Assembly: GCF_024343615.1 (NCBI RefSeq)
Contig: NZ_RJUB01000039.1
Location: 1 to 64,000 of the forward strand
Reading direction: 5' to 3'
DNA from: Ferruginibacter sp. HRS2-29
GTDB lineage: Bacteria > Bacteroidota > Bacteroidia > Chitinophagales > Chitinophagaceae
Length of the DNA: 64,000 nt
Shown: positions 9,508-18,373 of the stretch, in pieces
How positions within the stretch are numbered: the first letter of the stretch is position 1
How the letters are laid out: each line of letters begins with the position of its first letter
Notes under the pieces: generated by a model
Database searches by the model: none
What the model saw: the letters and a program-made list of their open reading frames with translations, nothing else
What the model was told of the DNA's origin: nothing
Translations under genes and position numbers: made by a program

Positions 9508-10230
9508 CTATTCCCAACCGTTAGCCAGTACATCTGCGATGTGCATCGTCTTCAGCGGTAATTCCTGTTTTTTAATTCTTCCATCAATCTGCATAAGGCA
9601 GCTTAGGTCGGTAGAGATGATGTATTCTGCACCGGTATCCAATGCGTTCTGGATTTTCTGATCTGCCATGGCAATGGAGATGGGTTCAAATTTTACCGAG
9701 AATGTTCCTCCGAAACCACAGCAGGTTTCATTGTCTTTCATTTCTACAAGATCCAGCCCTTTTACATTACTTAATAATTTCCTTGGGCCTTCTTTGATCC
9801 TGCATTCCCGGAGCGCTGCGCAGCTATCGTGGTAAGTGGCTTTTGCATCCAGCGAAGCGCCATAATTTTCAATCTTCAATACATCTGTAAGAAATTCGGT
9901 GAATTCATATATCCTTTTCCCAAGATCTTTTACCTGGTTGTGGTTGGCCGCATTATCAAATAATTTCGGATAATAATTACGGACAAATCCCACACAGCTT
10001 GCGCTGGGCGCTACCACATAATCTGCCCCCTCAAAATCTTTTACAAATTTATTGGCCACAACCCTTGATTCATCGAGGAAGCCCGCGTTGAAGGCTGGCT
10101 GTCCGCAACAGGTCTGGTTGGTATTGTATACCACATCGCAACAGGCTTTCTCCAGCACTTTCACCATATTGAAAGCGGTCTCCGGATAGAGCTGATCGAT
10201 GAAACATGGTATGAATAACTGAACCTTCAA
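9508..10230 (-). CDS. (Fe-S)-binding protein, LutA/YkgE type
   Basis: Two CCG cysteine-rich domains, as in the C-terminal part of glycolate oxidase GlcF, heterodisulfide reductase subunit B and lactate-utilisation protein LutA. Signature cysteines are visible in QTCCGQPAFNAG and ETCCGFGGTF, with further Cys in PSASCVGF and YHDSCAAL. At 240 residues it matches stand-alone LutA, which with LutB and LutC oxidises L-lactate; LutB and LutC are not in this window, so the substrate is uncertain. It lies downstream of ribH on the same strand with a TTAATTC-word array between them. Confidence 0.85.
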   Translation of the reverse strand: MKVQLFIPCFIDQLYPETAFNMVKVLEKACCDVVYNTNQTCCGQPAFNAGFLDESRVVANKFVKDFEGADYVVAPSASCVGFVRNYYPKLFDNAANHNQVKDLGKRIYEFTEFLTDVLKIENYGASLDAKATYHDSCAALRECRIKEGPRKLLSNVKGLDLVEMKDNETCCGFGGTFSVKFEPISIAMADQKIQNALDTGAEYIISTDLSCLMQIDGRIKKQELPLKTMHIADVLANGWE

Positions 10231-10234
10231 ATCA

Positions 10235-10258
10235 ATTAAGAATTAAGAATTAAGAATT
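10235..10258. repeat. AATTAAG word array
   Basis: Tandem copies of the 8-base word AATTAAGA lie between ribH and the Fe-S protein gene. The same word recurs at 6.9, 14.4, 43.9 and 56.9 kb in this window. Confidence 0.6.
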
Positions 10259-10268
10259 GAAGCAGGGG

Positions 10269-10769
10269 TCATTGATTGCCCTTGAATGACTGCGAAAGCG
10301 CCATCATTTTGATTGCGGTAGCCGCTGCTTCTTCACCTTTATGGCCGTGAATACCTCCTGTTCTTTCGTCGGCCTGTTCCTGGGTGTTAAGTGTAAGTAC
10401 GCCAAATATAGTAGGTACGGGCAATTGCAGGTTGAGCTGCAAAATACCATCCGTTACAAACCCGCTTACATATTCAAAATGAGGAGTGCCTCCACGGATG
10501 ACGCAACCGAGTGCAATGAAAGCCGAAGGCCTGTCGCTGCTGTTTTCAAAATGATCCCAGTAATTTTTGATACCGAAGGGTATCTCAATCGCCCCGGGCA
10601 CTTCAATTACTTTATAGCGGACGCCCTTTTCTTCCAGTATCCTGATGCAGCCTTCCTGCAGTTTATCGATCACCGCTGCATTCCATTCGGTTCGTACTAT
10701 CACAACACAGGCATCCTTGTTGAGTTGGATGCCTGCTGTATTAATGAGTTCGGATGTGCTTATTGCCAT
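10269..10769 (-). CDS. ribH: 6,7-dimethyl-8-ribityllumazine synthase
   Basis: Condenses 5-amino-6-ribitylamino-uracil with 3,4-dihydroxy-2-butanone 4-phosphate to give lumazine, the penultimate step of riboflavin synthesis. Family motifs are complete: VRTEWN (substrate-binding Trp), VPGAIEIPFG, ALGCVIRGGTPHFEYV (with the catalytic His) and FGVLTLNTQEQADER ahead of GHKGEEAA. The length of 166 residues is normal. A TPR membrane protein gene ends 17 bases upstream on the same strand. ribF is also in the window, far away at 47.4 kb. Confidence 0.96.
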   Translation of the reverse strand: MAISTSELINTAGIQLNKDACVVIVRTEWNAAVIDKLQEGCIRILEEKGVRYKVIEVPGAIEIPFGIKNYWDHFENSSDRPSAFIALGCVIRGGTPHFEYVSGFVTDGILQLNLQLPVPTIFGVLTLNTQEQADERTGGIHGHKGEEAAATAIKMMALSQSFKGNQ

Positions 10770-10786
10770 TCCTTCTGTTTTTCGTC

Positions 10787-11509
10787 TTAGTCTACTATAC
10801 CCAGCTTAGCGAGGTACTTATCCACTTCACCGTTCGAAACCGGTGTGCTGAGCGGATATTTTGTTTTCAATTGCTGAAAAAGTTCGATCGCGTCTTTTGA
10901 CTTGCCGGTAGCTTCAGCATAACTCGCGGCTATCAGCAAAGCATCTGCCGAAACTGAAGCGTCTTTATCATTAACGTTCGCGGCTTTCTTGTAATAAGAA
11001 AGGGCATCGTCCGTTTTCTTCTGCTCGGCGTAAGCGTGACCGATCATCAGGTAAGCTTTGCTTTCTACCTGGGTAGCACCATGACCATCAAATTCTTTCA
11101 GGTATTTGATGGCTTTGTCGAAATCTTTGATGTGCAGGTAACTGGCGCCCACCATGTAGTTAGCCCTGTTACCAGCTTCTGTGCTTCCGTAAGTTTTGAT
11201 CACAGACAATAAACCAGTGATCTTGTTTCCGTCGATCACACGACCATTGATTACGATATCAACGCTGTCTTTATTAAAACCGTTGGTGGCCATCTTATCA
11301 AAAATGGCTTCCGCTGCAAAAATCGCTTCGTTCCCTTTCAGCTCATTTGGTTCCTTTACGAATTTTTTATAACCAAACCATCCGCCTGCAATCAATATTA
11401 TCGCAGAACCAACAATGATGATCGGCTTGCTGTATGAAGCCCAGAAATCTTTTTTCACTGGTACGGTTTCTGCTGCTTCAGGAGTTACTACTACTTTGTT
11501 CTCTGACAT
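10787..11509 (-). CDS. Membrane-anchored tetratricopeptide protein
   Basis: Type II membrane protein: about 30 cytoplasmic residues, one transmembrane helix (IIIVGSAIILIAGGWFGY), then a periplasmic region with TPR units (YLHIKDFDKAIKYLKEF, IGHAYAEQKKTDDALSYYKKA, AASYAEATGKSKDAIELF). The layout resembles YfgM, which helps hand secreted proteins from the Sec channel to periplasmic chaperones; that role is inferred. It sits between pdhA and ribH on the same strand. Confidence 0.78.
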   Translation of the reverse strand: MSENKVVVTPEAAETVPVKKDFWASYSKPIIIVGSAIILIAGGWFGYKKFVKEPNELKGNEAIFAAEAIFDKMATNGFNKDSVDIVINGRVIDGNKITGLLSVIKTYGSTEAGNRANYMVGASYLHIKDFDKAIKYLKEFDGHGATQVESKAYLMIGHAYAEQKKTDDALSYYKKAANVNDKDASVSADALLIAASYAEATGKSKDAIELFQQLKTKYPLSTPVSNGEVDKYLAKLGIVD

Positions 11510-11578
11510 TTTAATTTGTTATTAATTTTAGATACATGCCTGTAAATTATTTGTTGTCAGGCAATTAGTTTTGGTATA

Positions 11579-12571
11579 TTAGTCAACGATGTACGGATAA
11601 TCCTCCTGTACATATACGTCTTTCAGTAATTCATTGTCATCCGGCCATGGGCTTTCTTCTGCAAACTGAACGCTTTCTTCCACTTCTGCTTTTACGCGGT
11701 CGTTGATGGCTTCGATATCAGCATCTGAAACTTTGAAATCGTTCTGCAATACTTTCAGCACATGTTCAATGGGGTCTTTTTCTTTGTATTCTTCCAGTTC
11801 TTCTTTGGTACGGTATTTCTGCGGATCGCTCATACTGTGCCCTTTATAACGGTAAGTTTTAATTTCAAGTAAGGTAGGTCCGCCTTTTTCCCTTGCCCTT
11901 GTTGCAGCACGCATTACGGCGTTATGCACATCTTCAGGGCTCATGCCATCTACCGTATCTGCCGGCATTTCGTAAGCATCCCCCATTTTGTATATATCCA
12001 GCGTCTTACTGGTACGGGCAACTGAAGTACCCATCGCGTAATGGTTATTTTCGCAGATGAACACTACCGGAAGATCCCATAGCATCGCCATGTTGAATGT
12101 TTCATGCAGCATTCCCTGCCTTGCAGCACCATCGCCAAAGAAACAAAGGGTAACATTATCGGTACCACGGTATTTTTCAGCAAAAGCCAGTCCGGCACCG
12201 GTACCTATCTGCGCACCAACGATACCATGCCCGCCGAAAAAGTTTTCTTTTAAACCGAAAAAGTGCATACTTCCACCCTTTCCTTTACTGCAACCGGTAG
12301 CTTTACCGTACAATTCAGCCATGCTCGCTTTGGCAGATATGCCTTTGGCGATCCCCAGGGCGTGACAACGGTAAGCGGTAATGAATTTATCATCAGGATT
12401 TGTAGCCGTCATACAGCCTGCAGCCACCGCTTCCTGCCCGATATATAAATGGCAAAAACCGCGGATCTTCTGCATTCCATATAACTGTCCTGTCTTTTCT
12501 TCGAACTTGCGTAACAATAGCATCAGTTCGTACCAATACAAATATGTTTCTTTAGAGAATTTTGTAGCCAA
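11579..12571 (-). CDS. pdhA: Pyruvate dehydrogenase E1 component, alpha subunit
   Basis: Thiamine-diphosphate enzyme that decarboxylates pyruvate in the pyruvate dehydrogenase complex. The ThDP motif starts GDGAARQG and ends with ICENN at the usual spacing. RYKGHSMSDP carries the E1-alpha loop region with the serine that is phosphorylated in eukaryotic homologues. HGIVGAQIGTGAGLAF is conserved. At 330 residues it matches the two-subunit E1 alpha type. pdhB is not adjacent. A lipoate ligation enzyme gene (lipB) lies 6 kb away and would supply the cofactor for E2. Confidence 0.95.
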   Translation of the reverse strand: MATKFSKETYLYWYELMLLLRKFEEKTGQLYGMQKIRGFCHLYIGQEAVAAGCMTATNPDDKFITAYRCHALGIAKGISAKASMAELYGKATGCSKGKGGSMHFFGLKENFFGGHGIVGAQIGTGAGLAFAEKYRGTDNVTLCFFGDGAARQGMLHETFNMAMLWDLPVVFICENNHYAMGTSVARTSKTLDIYKMGDAYEMPADTVDGMSPEDVHNAVMRAATRAREKGGPTLLEIKTYRYKGHSMSDPQKYRTKEELEEYKEKDPIEHVLKVLQNDFKVSDADIEAINDRVKAEVEESVQFAEESPWPDDNELLKDVYVQEDYPYIVD

Positions 12572-12605
12572 TTGAAGAGAATTTTAGGCGGCAAAGATAA
12601 GGGAA

Positions 12606-12794
12606 ATAGTGAAAAGTGAATAGTCAATAGTCAAATCTTCAAAAGTTTTTAATTAATTGAAAAAAAGTCGGCACGAACGCTTAATCGCTTCATTCCCACC
12701 TTTCTTTATGCTCCTTGAGTTTCTGTGAAAATGTACATCCCTTTTGATGTAAGACGCACGAAGGTTTGACTATTGACTATTCACTATTCACTAT
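12606..12794. repeat. Inverted repeat with TAGTCAATAGTCAA word arms
   Basis: Arm 12606-12635 matches the reverse complement of 12765-12794 at 29 of 30 positions. Each arm is built from tandem 8-base words (TAGTGAA, TAGTCAA). The roughly 130 bases between the arms are not coding. The element lies between the divergent pdhA and recF starts. The same words recur in inverted arrangement at 25.0-25.2 kb and 55.7-55.8 kb. Confidence 0.9.
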
Positions 12795-12806
12795 CTTGCA
12801 TCTTCA

Positions 12807-13892
12807 ATGCTCTCCCTTCGCAAAATATCGCTCACCCATTTCAAGAATTACGATCTTTCATCCTTTGATTTCACCAGTAATGTGGTGGGCATATGCGGCC
12901 TGAATGGTAAAGGCAAGACAAACCTCCTGGATGCGATCTATTATTGCTGCTTTACCAAAAGCTATTTTACCGCTACAGAACTGCTCAACATCGGTTTTGA
13001 TAAGGAAGGTTTTCGGCTGGAAGGGCGCTTTGAAAAAGGCGGCGATCCTCAAAAAGTTATCTGCATCCACCGCGGCACCGGAAAAAAAGAGATCTCACTG
13101 AATGACAGCGGCTACGATAAAGTCTCTAAACATATCGGGCTGCTCCCCTCCGTAATGATCGCCCCGGACGACATCGAAATCATCGTCGGCGGTAGTGAAG
13201 GAAGGCGAAAATACATCGACACGATCCTTTGCCAGCTGGATACCGATTACCTGCAACAACTGATGACCTACAACAAAGTGCTGCAGCAACGAAACAGCCT
13301 GCTCAAACGTTTTGCGGAGCAGGGAAAAACAGACGAAGCTCTGCTGGACATCCTCAACCTGCAGTTATCGGCCCCCGGAAAATATGTGTTTGAAAAAAGA
13401 CGATCATTTACAGAAGAGCTGAAACCTGTAGTGCAGCAATTGTATCACCGGCTTGCCAGCAATGCGGAAACGGTTTCGGTAGATTATGACAGCCGCCTGC
13501 TGACCGAAACATTCGAAGAGATCTTCCTGCGCAACAGGGACAAAGACAGGGTACTCCAACGTACCAATGGAGGCATCCACAAAGACGACCTGCGCTTTGA
13601 ACTCAATGGACAGCCTTTCAAATCAATCGCTTCGCAGGGACAACGGAAGAGCCTCTTGTTTGCCCTCAAGCTGGCAGAATTTCAACTGATAAAAAAATAC
13701 AAAGGCTTTAGCCCGATATTATTACTCGATGATGTATTTGAAAAACTGGATGCCGCACGAATGCAACAGTTGCTCCATTGGGTATGTGTTGAAAATCAAG
13801 GACAAGTATTCATAACAGATACGCACAGGCAAAGGCTGGAAGTTGCTTTGAAGGAGATTGAAGTGGGATTCCAGATAATAGAACTGGTGTAG
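12807..13892 (+). CDS. recF: DNA replication and repair protein RecF
   Basis: SMC-like ATPase that loads RecA at single-strand gaps. Walker A is GLNGKGKT (31-38), the Walker B region reads ILLLDDVFEKLD near the C-terminus, and an ABC-like signature lies in SQGQRKSLLFALKLAE. The length of 361 residues is normal. A DciA-like gene follows in the same direction after a short word-repeat element, an arrangement often seen near recF in Bacteroidota. The right arm of an inverted repeat lies only 12 bases upstream of the ATG. Confidence 0.96.
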   Translation: MLSLRKISLTHFKNYDLSSFDFTSNVVGICGLNGKGKTNLLDAIYYCCFTKSYFTATELLNIGFDKEGFRLEGRFEKGGDPQKVICIHRGTGKKEISLNDSGYDKVSKHIGLLPSVMIAPDDIEIIVGGSEGRRKYIDTILCQLDTDYLQQLMTYNKVLQQRNSLLKRFAEQGKTDEALLDILNLQLSAPGKYVFEKRRSFTEELKPVVQQLYHRLASNAETVSVDYDSRLLTETFEEIFLRNRDKDRVLQRTNGGIHKDDLRFELNGQPFKSIASQGQRKSLLFALKLAEFQLIKKYKGFSPILLLDDVFEKLDAARMQQLLHWVCVENQGQVFITDTHRQRLEVALKEIEVGFQIIELV

Positions 13893-13962
13893 AGATCAGA
13901 GATGAGGGTTTAGGTTCAGAGTTTTCCCACTAAACCCTAATCTCTAATCACTAAACCCTAAC
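13893..13962. repeat. Inverted repeat with GGGTTTAG/CTAAACCC arms
   Basis: GAGATGAGGGTTTAG on the left pairs with CTAAACCCTAATCTC on the right, followed by a second copy of CTAAACCCTAA. The element begins at the recF stop and ends just before the DciA-like start. The same words recur at 17.5, 46.0, 48.4, 50.9 and 54.2 kb. Confidence 0.75.
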
Positions 13963-13970
13963 TTTGCGCT

Positions 13971-14252
13971 ATGGGCGAAATTTCTTTCCAGGATGCGATG
14001 CAACAGTTTTTAAAGAACAGCCGTTTGAAGACGGGGGTTCAGGCAGTACAGATTGAAGAACTCTGGGAAAAGATCATGGGAAAAACGATCGCTAAATACA
14101 CAGAAAAGATCCAGATCATCGGCACTACTCTTTTCATCACCTCGAGTGTGGCCCCGTTGAAAAATGAATTGCTTTATCAGAAAGACAGGATCATCGAAAT
14201 GGTGAATGAAGCCCTGGGGGAAAAGACGATCCGGGAAGTGGTGGTGAAGTGA
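13971..14252 (+). CDS. DUF721 / DciA-like protein
   Basis: Small protein of the DUF721 family (DciA-like). The typical core is visible: LWEKIMGKTIAKYTEK, then a beta-rich LFITSSVAPLKNEL and the helix LLYQKDRIIEMVNEALG, ending IREVVVK. DciA is the ancestral loader of the replicative helicase DnaB in many bacteria; whether this short Bacteroidota form loads helicase is inferred. It follows recF. Confidence 0.82.
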   Translation: MGEISFQDAMQQFLKNSRLKTGVQAVQIEELWEKIMGKTIAKYTEKIQIIGTTLFITSSVAPLKNELLYQKDRIIEMVNEALGEKTIREVVVK

Positions 14253-14434
14253 ATGGTGAATGGTGAAAACTTCGTACGTTTTACTTTTTTTATCTAATGT
14301 GCTCTGCGAAACCTCGCTAACTCATGTTTTCCGCTGTGAAAAAATATTGCTTTCGTTAGAACGCGCCAAAGGCGCAGTTCCTACGCCGCGAACTGTCAAA
14401 CAACCCGTCACCCGCAATCCTGCATTCTCAATTC

Positions 14435-15337
14435 TTAATTCTTAATTGGCCTTACAGTATATCCTTCCTTCCTCAACAATTCTATCAACCCCTGCGAACC
14501 TACCAAATGCCCCGCTCCCACCGCCATGAAAATATTTTCTTTTTTAAGGATCGTTTTGAGTTGGCTCACCCAGTTTTTGTTGCGGTTGTATAACATCACA
14601 TCCAGGTTTTCTTCCTGGGTAAGATCGCTTCCATTGAATAATTTTTCAATCTTGCCTAGCTGCTGGCTTTTGTACACATTCAGCATCGTATCAAAATTGA
14701 GCCGGTACAGCGGAAGGCTGTCGATGGTTTTGAGCAGGCTTTTGGCCTGTACATCGTATGGAATGCTATCGAATACCGATGCCTGGAAAGCGATGGTTTC
14801 AAACCCCTTGATCTCTTTCTTGTCTGCTTTGGCAATTTTCATCAATTCTTCTTCTACCCCGCTCATCGTTTTGCAAGGCATCATTGCAGGATAAAGAAAA
14901 GCTTCGAGGAACGTGGGTTTCATGCGTTGGAGCAGCATCGATGGCAATTGCATGCTATCCTCGAAAAAAGTAATGATGCGTTTATATTCGGCTTCGGTGT
15001 AAAGATCTTTCAGCTTTTTGCCATCCTTCATGTTCATGTAAAACATGGCGCCGAGTGTGTTCGCCGGATCATCCAGATCCATTTCAAAATAAACTTCGTC
15101 GGAATTTTTGATGGCAGTTTTCAGGTTTTCACTAAAATGAATATCCTCCCTGCACATCAGGTGAAAAGTGCCGAAAAGATGGCTGGGCGTATCGATCCCA
15201 TTGCCACTGATCTCCCACAACAACGTATTGTCATCGGCATTCACCGGGAGGTTTGAAACAACTGCCTTCGATTGCTTTTGTTGTGCAGTGCAGGAATGGA
15301 GCAGACCGGCGAAGAGGAGGATGAAGATATAGCGCAT
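14435..15337 (-). CDS. TraB/GumN family lipoprotein
   Basis: Member of the TraB/GumN superfamily, related to Tiki-type metalloproteases. The first conserved motif is HLFGTFHL (GTxH) and the second is AVGAGHLVGSQGLIELL near the C-terminus, with the expected Glu/His content for a metal site. The N-terminus is a lipoprotein signal (LLFAGLLHSC), placing it in the envelope. The final residues IKN and the stop codon are encoded inside an AATTAAGAATTAA word array, so the repeat has reached or replaced the native end. Confidence 0.85.
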   Translation of the reverse strand: MRYIFILLFAGLLHSCTAQQKQSKAVVSNLPVNADDNTLLWEISGNGIDTPSHLFGTFHLMCREDIHFSENLKTAIKNSDEVYFEMDLDDPANTLGAMFYMNMKDGKKLKDLYTEAEYKRIITFFEDSMQLPSMLLQRMKPTFLEAFLYPAMMPCKTMSGVEEELMKIAKADKKEIKGFETIAFQASVFDSIPYDVQAKSLLKTIDSLPLYRLNFDTMLNVYKSQQLGKIEKLFNGSDLTQEENLDVMLYNRNKNWVSQLKTILKKENIFMAVGAGHLVGSQGLIELLRKEGYTVRPIKN

Positions 15338-15354
15338 GGAAAATATTTCTTTTA

Positions 15355-15451
15355 TTACACGAATTAAAACGAATTACACGAATTATCGAAGATTATTGCC
15401 ATCTTATTCTTCGTTAATTCGTGTAATCTGTGTAATTCGTTTAATTCGTGC
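15355..15451. repeat. Inverted repeat with AATTCGTGTAATTCG word arms
   Basis: The left arm (about 15355-15390) is built from ACACGAATTA-like words, and the right arm (about 15405-15450) from their complements TTAATTCGTGTAAT. They are separated by a short spacer. It lies between the GumN gene start and the nucleotidyltransferase stop. The same words recur at about 19.38-19.50 kb. Confidence 0.8.
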
Positions 15452-15459
15452 AACAAAAA

Positions 15460-16356
15460 TTACCCCCACAAAGATGTCGGGTATTCACCTGCCTCAATCA
15501 GTTTATCAAGGCTCGCTTTTACGCCCGGCGCATCTTCTTTATAAGTAACCCCAAACCATTGCGATGATGTCGGGATCACTTTGATAGCGCCACCTTCTTC
15601 TTTAATGAAATGATCGGCGATGATCGGAATGAAAAATTCGGCTTTGATATTATCTTTGTTTTCTTTTGGAAAAACACTGAAGAGATTTTTGGTGCTTTCA
15701 AAAACAGATGGCTGAAAACACCAGAAGTTCATCGAAACGCTGGAATTGGCGGGCACTTCCACTTTTTCGTCGCCTTCTTCGTATACCACTTTATCTTCTT
15801 CTTTGTAAATTTTGGTGCGTTCAGTGATCGTAACAAGATTGTTGTGTGCATCCACCTGGCAAACACCACGGCTAACCGTACCATGTTCGCTCAATGTTTT
15901 ATCCAGGCGGTAACCGATAATGGAGTAAGTATCATTTTCGGCCCTGTTTAAAAATTCCGCAGCTTTCACAAAAGCGTCGACTCCATAAAAATCATCGGCA
16001 TTGATGACGGCGAAAGGTTCCTTCACCACATCGATGGCGCAAAGTACCGCATGCCCTGTACCCCATGGTTTGGTGCGGTCTGCAGGCATATCCGCAGGGT
16101 CTACAAATGAATCCATTTCCTGGTACACATATTCCACAGCGATCTTACCTTTCAGCTTCGCGTCAAACTGCGCTTTGAAATTCTCTGCAAAATCTTTACG
16201 GATGATAAATACTACTTTTCCAAATCCTGCACGGATAGCATCATAGATCGAGTAATCCATGATCGTTTCGCCGGACGGGCCAAAACCTTCTGTCTGTTTC
16301 ATACTGCCGTAACGGCTGGCCATTCCTGCGGCTAAAATGAGTAATGTTGGTTGCAT
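15460..16356 (-). CDS. Sugar-phosphate nucleotidyltransferase family protein
   Basis: Rossmann-like nucleotidyltransferase with the family N-terminus LILAAGMASRYGSMKQ, a G/SR-type nucleotide-binding loop, and the active-site acidic pair in VINADDFYGVDAF. PWGTGHAVLCA is also typical. Homologues activate sugars as NDP-sugars; the substrate cannot be told from sequence. It has no biosynthetic neighbours. The length of 298 residues is normal. Confidence 0.8.
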   Translation of the reverse strand: MQPTLLILAAGMASRYGSMKQTEGFGPSGETIMDYSIYDAIRAGFGKVVFIIRKDFAENFKAQFDAKLKGKIAVEYVYQEMDSFVDPADMPADRTKPWGTGHAVLCAIDVVKEPFAVINADDFYGVDAFVKAAEFLNRAENDTYSIIGYRLDKTLSEHGTVSRGVCQVDAHNNLVTITERTKIYKEEDKVVYEEGDEKVEVPANSSVSMNFWCFQPSVFESTKNLFSVFPKENKDNIKAEFFIPIIADHFIKEEGGAIKVIPTSSQWFGVTYKEDAPGVKASLDKLIEAGEYPTSLWG

Positions 16357-16435
16357 AAAGAATAATGTATAATTAAATTATTATGGTCGAATTTTGTCGC
16401 TTGCAAAAATAATGTAAACGAACTGTAATCCGGCA

Positions 16436-17341
16436 ATGCTTTTAGATACAAATAATATACCTTTTACCGAATTGCATAGTGAACTGTTGAAAAAAAACAA
16501 GGTAAGAATGCTGGTCTGCAGGCTCGATCAGCTTCACCCTATCGTGTCCGGCAACAAATTATTCAAACTGCATTATTTCCTGGAAGCCGCTACAGCATCA
16601 CATCACAGAACTTTACTCACTTTCGGCGGCGCTTATTCAAACCACCTTATAGCTACGGCTTTCGCCTGCCGCCAACTCGGATTAAAAAGCATCGGCATCG
16701 TCCGGGGCGAAGCTGCGGAGAATATTTCGCATACGCTTGCGCAATGTGAAAGCTATGGCATGGAATTGCATTTTATTCCACGGGATGAATATAAATATGC
16801 GCATAAGCCGGAATATGCGGCAAAACTCAACGAACAATTCGGCGACTTTACTTTGGTGCCGGAAGGCGGTTATCACCCGATGGGCGCTGCCGGTGCGGCT
16901 TTGATCATGGATATCCCGGAAAACAAAATGGCTACTCATATCTGTACGGCCGTAGGCACTGCCACTACACTTTCGGGGATCATAGCCGGCAGTAATTCAA
17001 ACCAGGAGATCATCGCGTTACCGGTGTTGAAAAACCTGCATGATCTTAATGAAAGGATCGCATACCTGACCAATGACGTAATCCCGGACCGGCTTACCGT
17101 GTGGGATGAATATCATTTTGGGGGGTACGCCAAAAAAACGCCCGCACTCATCGGTTTCATGAATGATTTTTATCGCCGGCATCAGGTACCTACAGATATG
17201 GTTTATACCGCAAAAATGATGTATGGCATAGTTGATAAACTGCAACAAGGATACTTCAAAAGCGGCAGCACCGTAGTTTGCCTGCACACCGGCGGTTTAC
17301 AAGGCAATGATTCTTTGCCTGAAGGGGTGCTGGCTTTTTAA
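16436..17341 (+). CDS. ACC deaminase / D-cysteine desulfhydrase family PLP enzyme
   Basis: Fold-type II pyridoxal-phosphate enzyme. The likely PLP Lys is K41 in SGNKLFKL, and the cofactor-phosphate region reads GTATTLSGIIAG. TFGGAYSNHLIATA is the conserved substrate-side segment. Family members deaminate 1-aminocyclopropane-1-carboxylate or desulfurate D-cysteine; the sequence alone does not decide, and D-cysteine desulfhydrase-like activity is more common in such annotations. It is a single gene. Confidence 0.82.
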   Translation: MLLDTNNIPFTELHSELLKKNKVRMLVCRLDQLHPIVSGNKLFKLHYFLEAATASHHRTLLTFGGAYSNHLIATAFACRQLGLKSIGIVRGEAAENISHTLAQCESYGMELHFIPRDEYKYAHKPEYAAKLNEQFGDFTLVPEGGYHPMGAAGAALIMDIPENKMATHICTAVGTATTLSGIIAGSNSNQEIIALPVLKNLHDLNERIAYLTNDVIPDRLTVWDEYHFGGYAKKTPALIGFMNDFYRRHQVPTDMVYTAKMMYGIVDKLQQGYFKSGSTVVCLHTGGLQGNDSLPEGVLAF

Positions 17342-17362
17342 CTGGCGGGTTGGATTGCCGTG

Positions 17363-17452
17363 AAACTTTCTCTGCGAAGTCTTTGCGTTCTCTTGTTCTC
17401 TTCACCGCAGAGAACAAGACTTAAAAGAGTTTTCGCAGAGAAAATGCTTATT
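17363..17452. repeat. Imperfect inverted repeat with CTCTGCGAA arms
   Basis: TTTCTCTGCGAA on the left pairs with TTCGCAGAGAAA on the right; inner GTTCTCT and AGAGAAC words also pair. A CCCTAATCTCTAAACCC tail follows at about 17500-17530. This fills the gap after the PLP enzyme gene, in which I see no gene. Confidence 0.75.
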
Positions 17453-17608
17453 AATCCGGAATAATTCATGCCCCCTCACCGGCAACTATTCTCCAAAACC
17501 CTAACCCCCAATCCCTAATCTCTAAACCCATTTTAACATCCCTTTATCTTTATGTTAATTTTCAAACCTCATTGCACATTATATTTGTAACCGGGCATCC
17601 ATTTTACT

Positions 17609-18370
17609 ATGAAGAGATATCTGTTGTTTTGTTTTTTTGTTTTAGCTGCTGCCATGCCATCCCGTGCACAAAGTATCCTGCCGGATATTACCGTAAAAAA
17701 TATCGGCGGCAAGATCATTGTCAGCTGGCGCAATGAGTATGCGCTTCCCATCAGCACCCTCAACATCCAGCGTTCATACGACAGCCTTAAAAATTACAGC
17801 ACCATCGGAAGTGTACTCAGTCCTCAGAGCCGGGAAAATGGTTATTCCGATGCCAATCCGCCCTATAGTAAAATGTACTACCGTGTCTTCATTGTTTTTG
17901 AAGGAGGTTCGTATATCCTGTCAAAACCGGTGAGGCCGGTGAAAGAAGTGCCGGTAACAGTTGTGCAGACGGCATCGGGCAAAGACAGCATTATCACCCC
18001 GGTAGAGCGTTATCCATGGCAGGTAAACCCGCTACTGGATTCGTCGATCGTAATGCCGCCAACATCTTCCACTCCGGGAATTCCGGCAAAACCGGTGATC
18101 ACTTATCCAAGCCGGAGAATATTTACCGCCAGGGATAATTCAGTGGTGATCCACTTACCGGATGCGCCGACAAAAAAATACACCGCCAAATTCTTTGATG
18201 AAAATGATCGTGTGGTATTTGAACTGAATAAACTGACCGAGGAATACCTGATCATCGAAAAAGTGAATTTTGTGCGGTCAGGATGGTATCATTTTGAGAT
18301 TTATGAAAGCGGGGAACTGGTGGAGAAGAATAAGTTCTTCGTTCCCAAGGATTCAAAAAAGCAGAATTAA
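17609..18370 (+). CDS. Secreted protein, beta-sandwich-like
   Basis: Exported protein with a clear signal peptide (MKRYLLFCFFVLAAAMPSRAQ). The first mature 100 residues have fibronectin-type-III-like character (IVSWRNEYALPISTLNIQRS, then MYYRVFIVFEGGSYILSKPV), and a second beta-rich segment covers about 175-245. A proline-rich linker joins them. I do not recognise the exact family. The last residues QN and the stop sit at the edge of the nested repeat that follows. Confidence 0.65.
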   Translation: MKRYLLFCFFVLAAAMPSRAQSILPDITVKNIGGKIIVSWRNEYALPISTLNIQRSYDSLKNYSTIGSVLSPQSRENGYSDANPPYSKMYYRVFIVFEGGSYILSKPVRPVKEVPVTVVQTASGKDSIITPVERYPWQVNPLLDSSIVMPPTSSTPGIPAKPVITYPSRRIFTARDNSVVIHLPDAPTKKYTAKFFDENDRVVFELNKLTEEYLIIEKVNFVRSGWYHFEIYESGELVEKNKFFVPKDSKKQN

Positions 18371-18373
18371 GAA

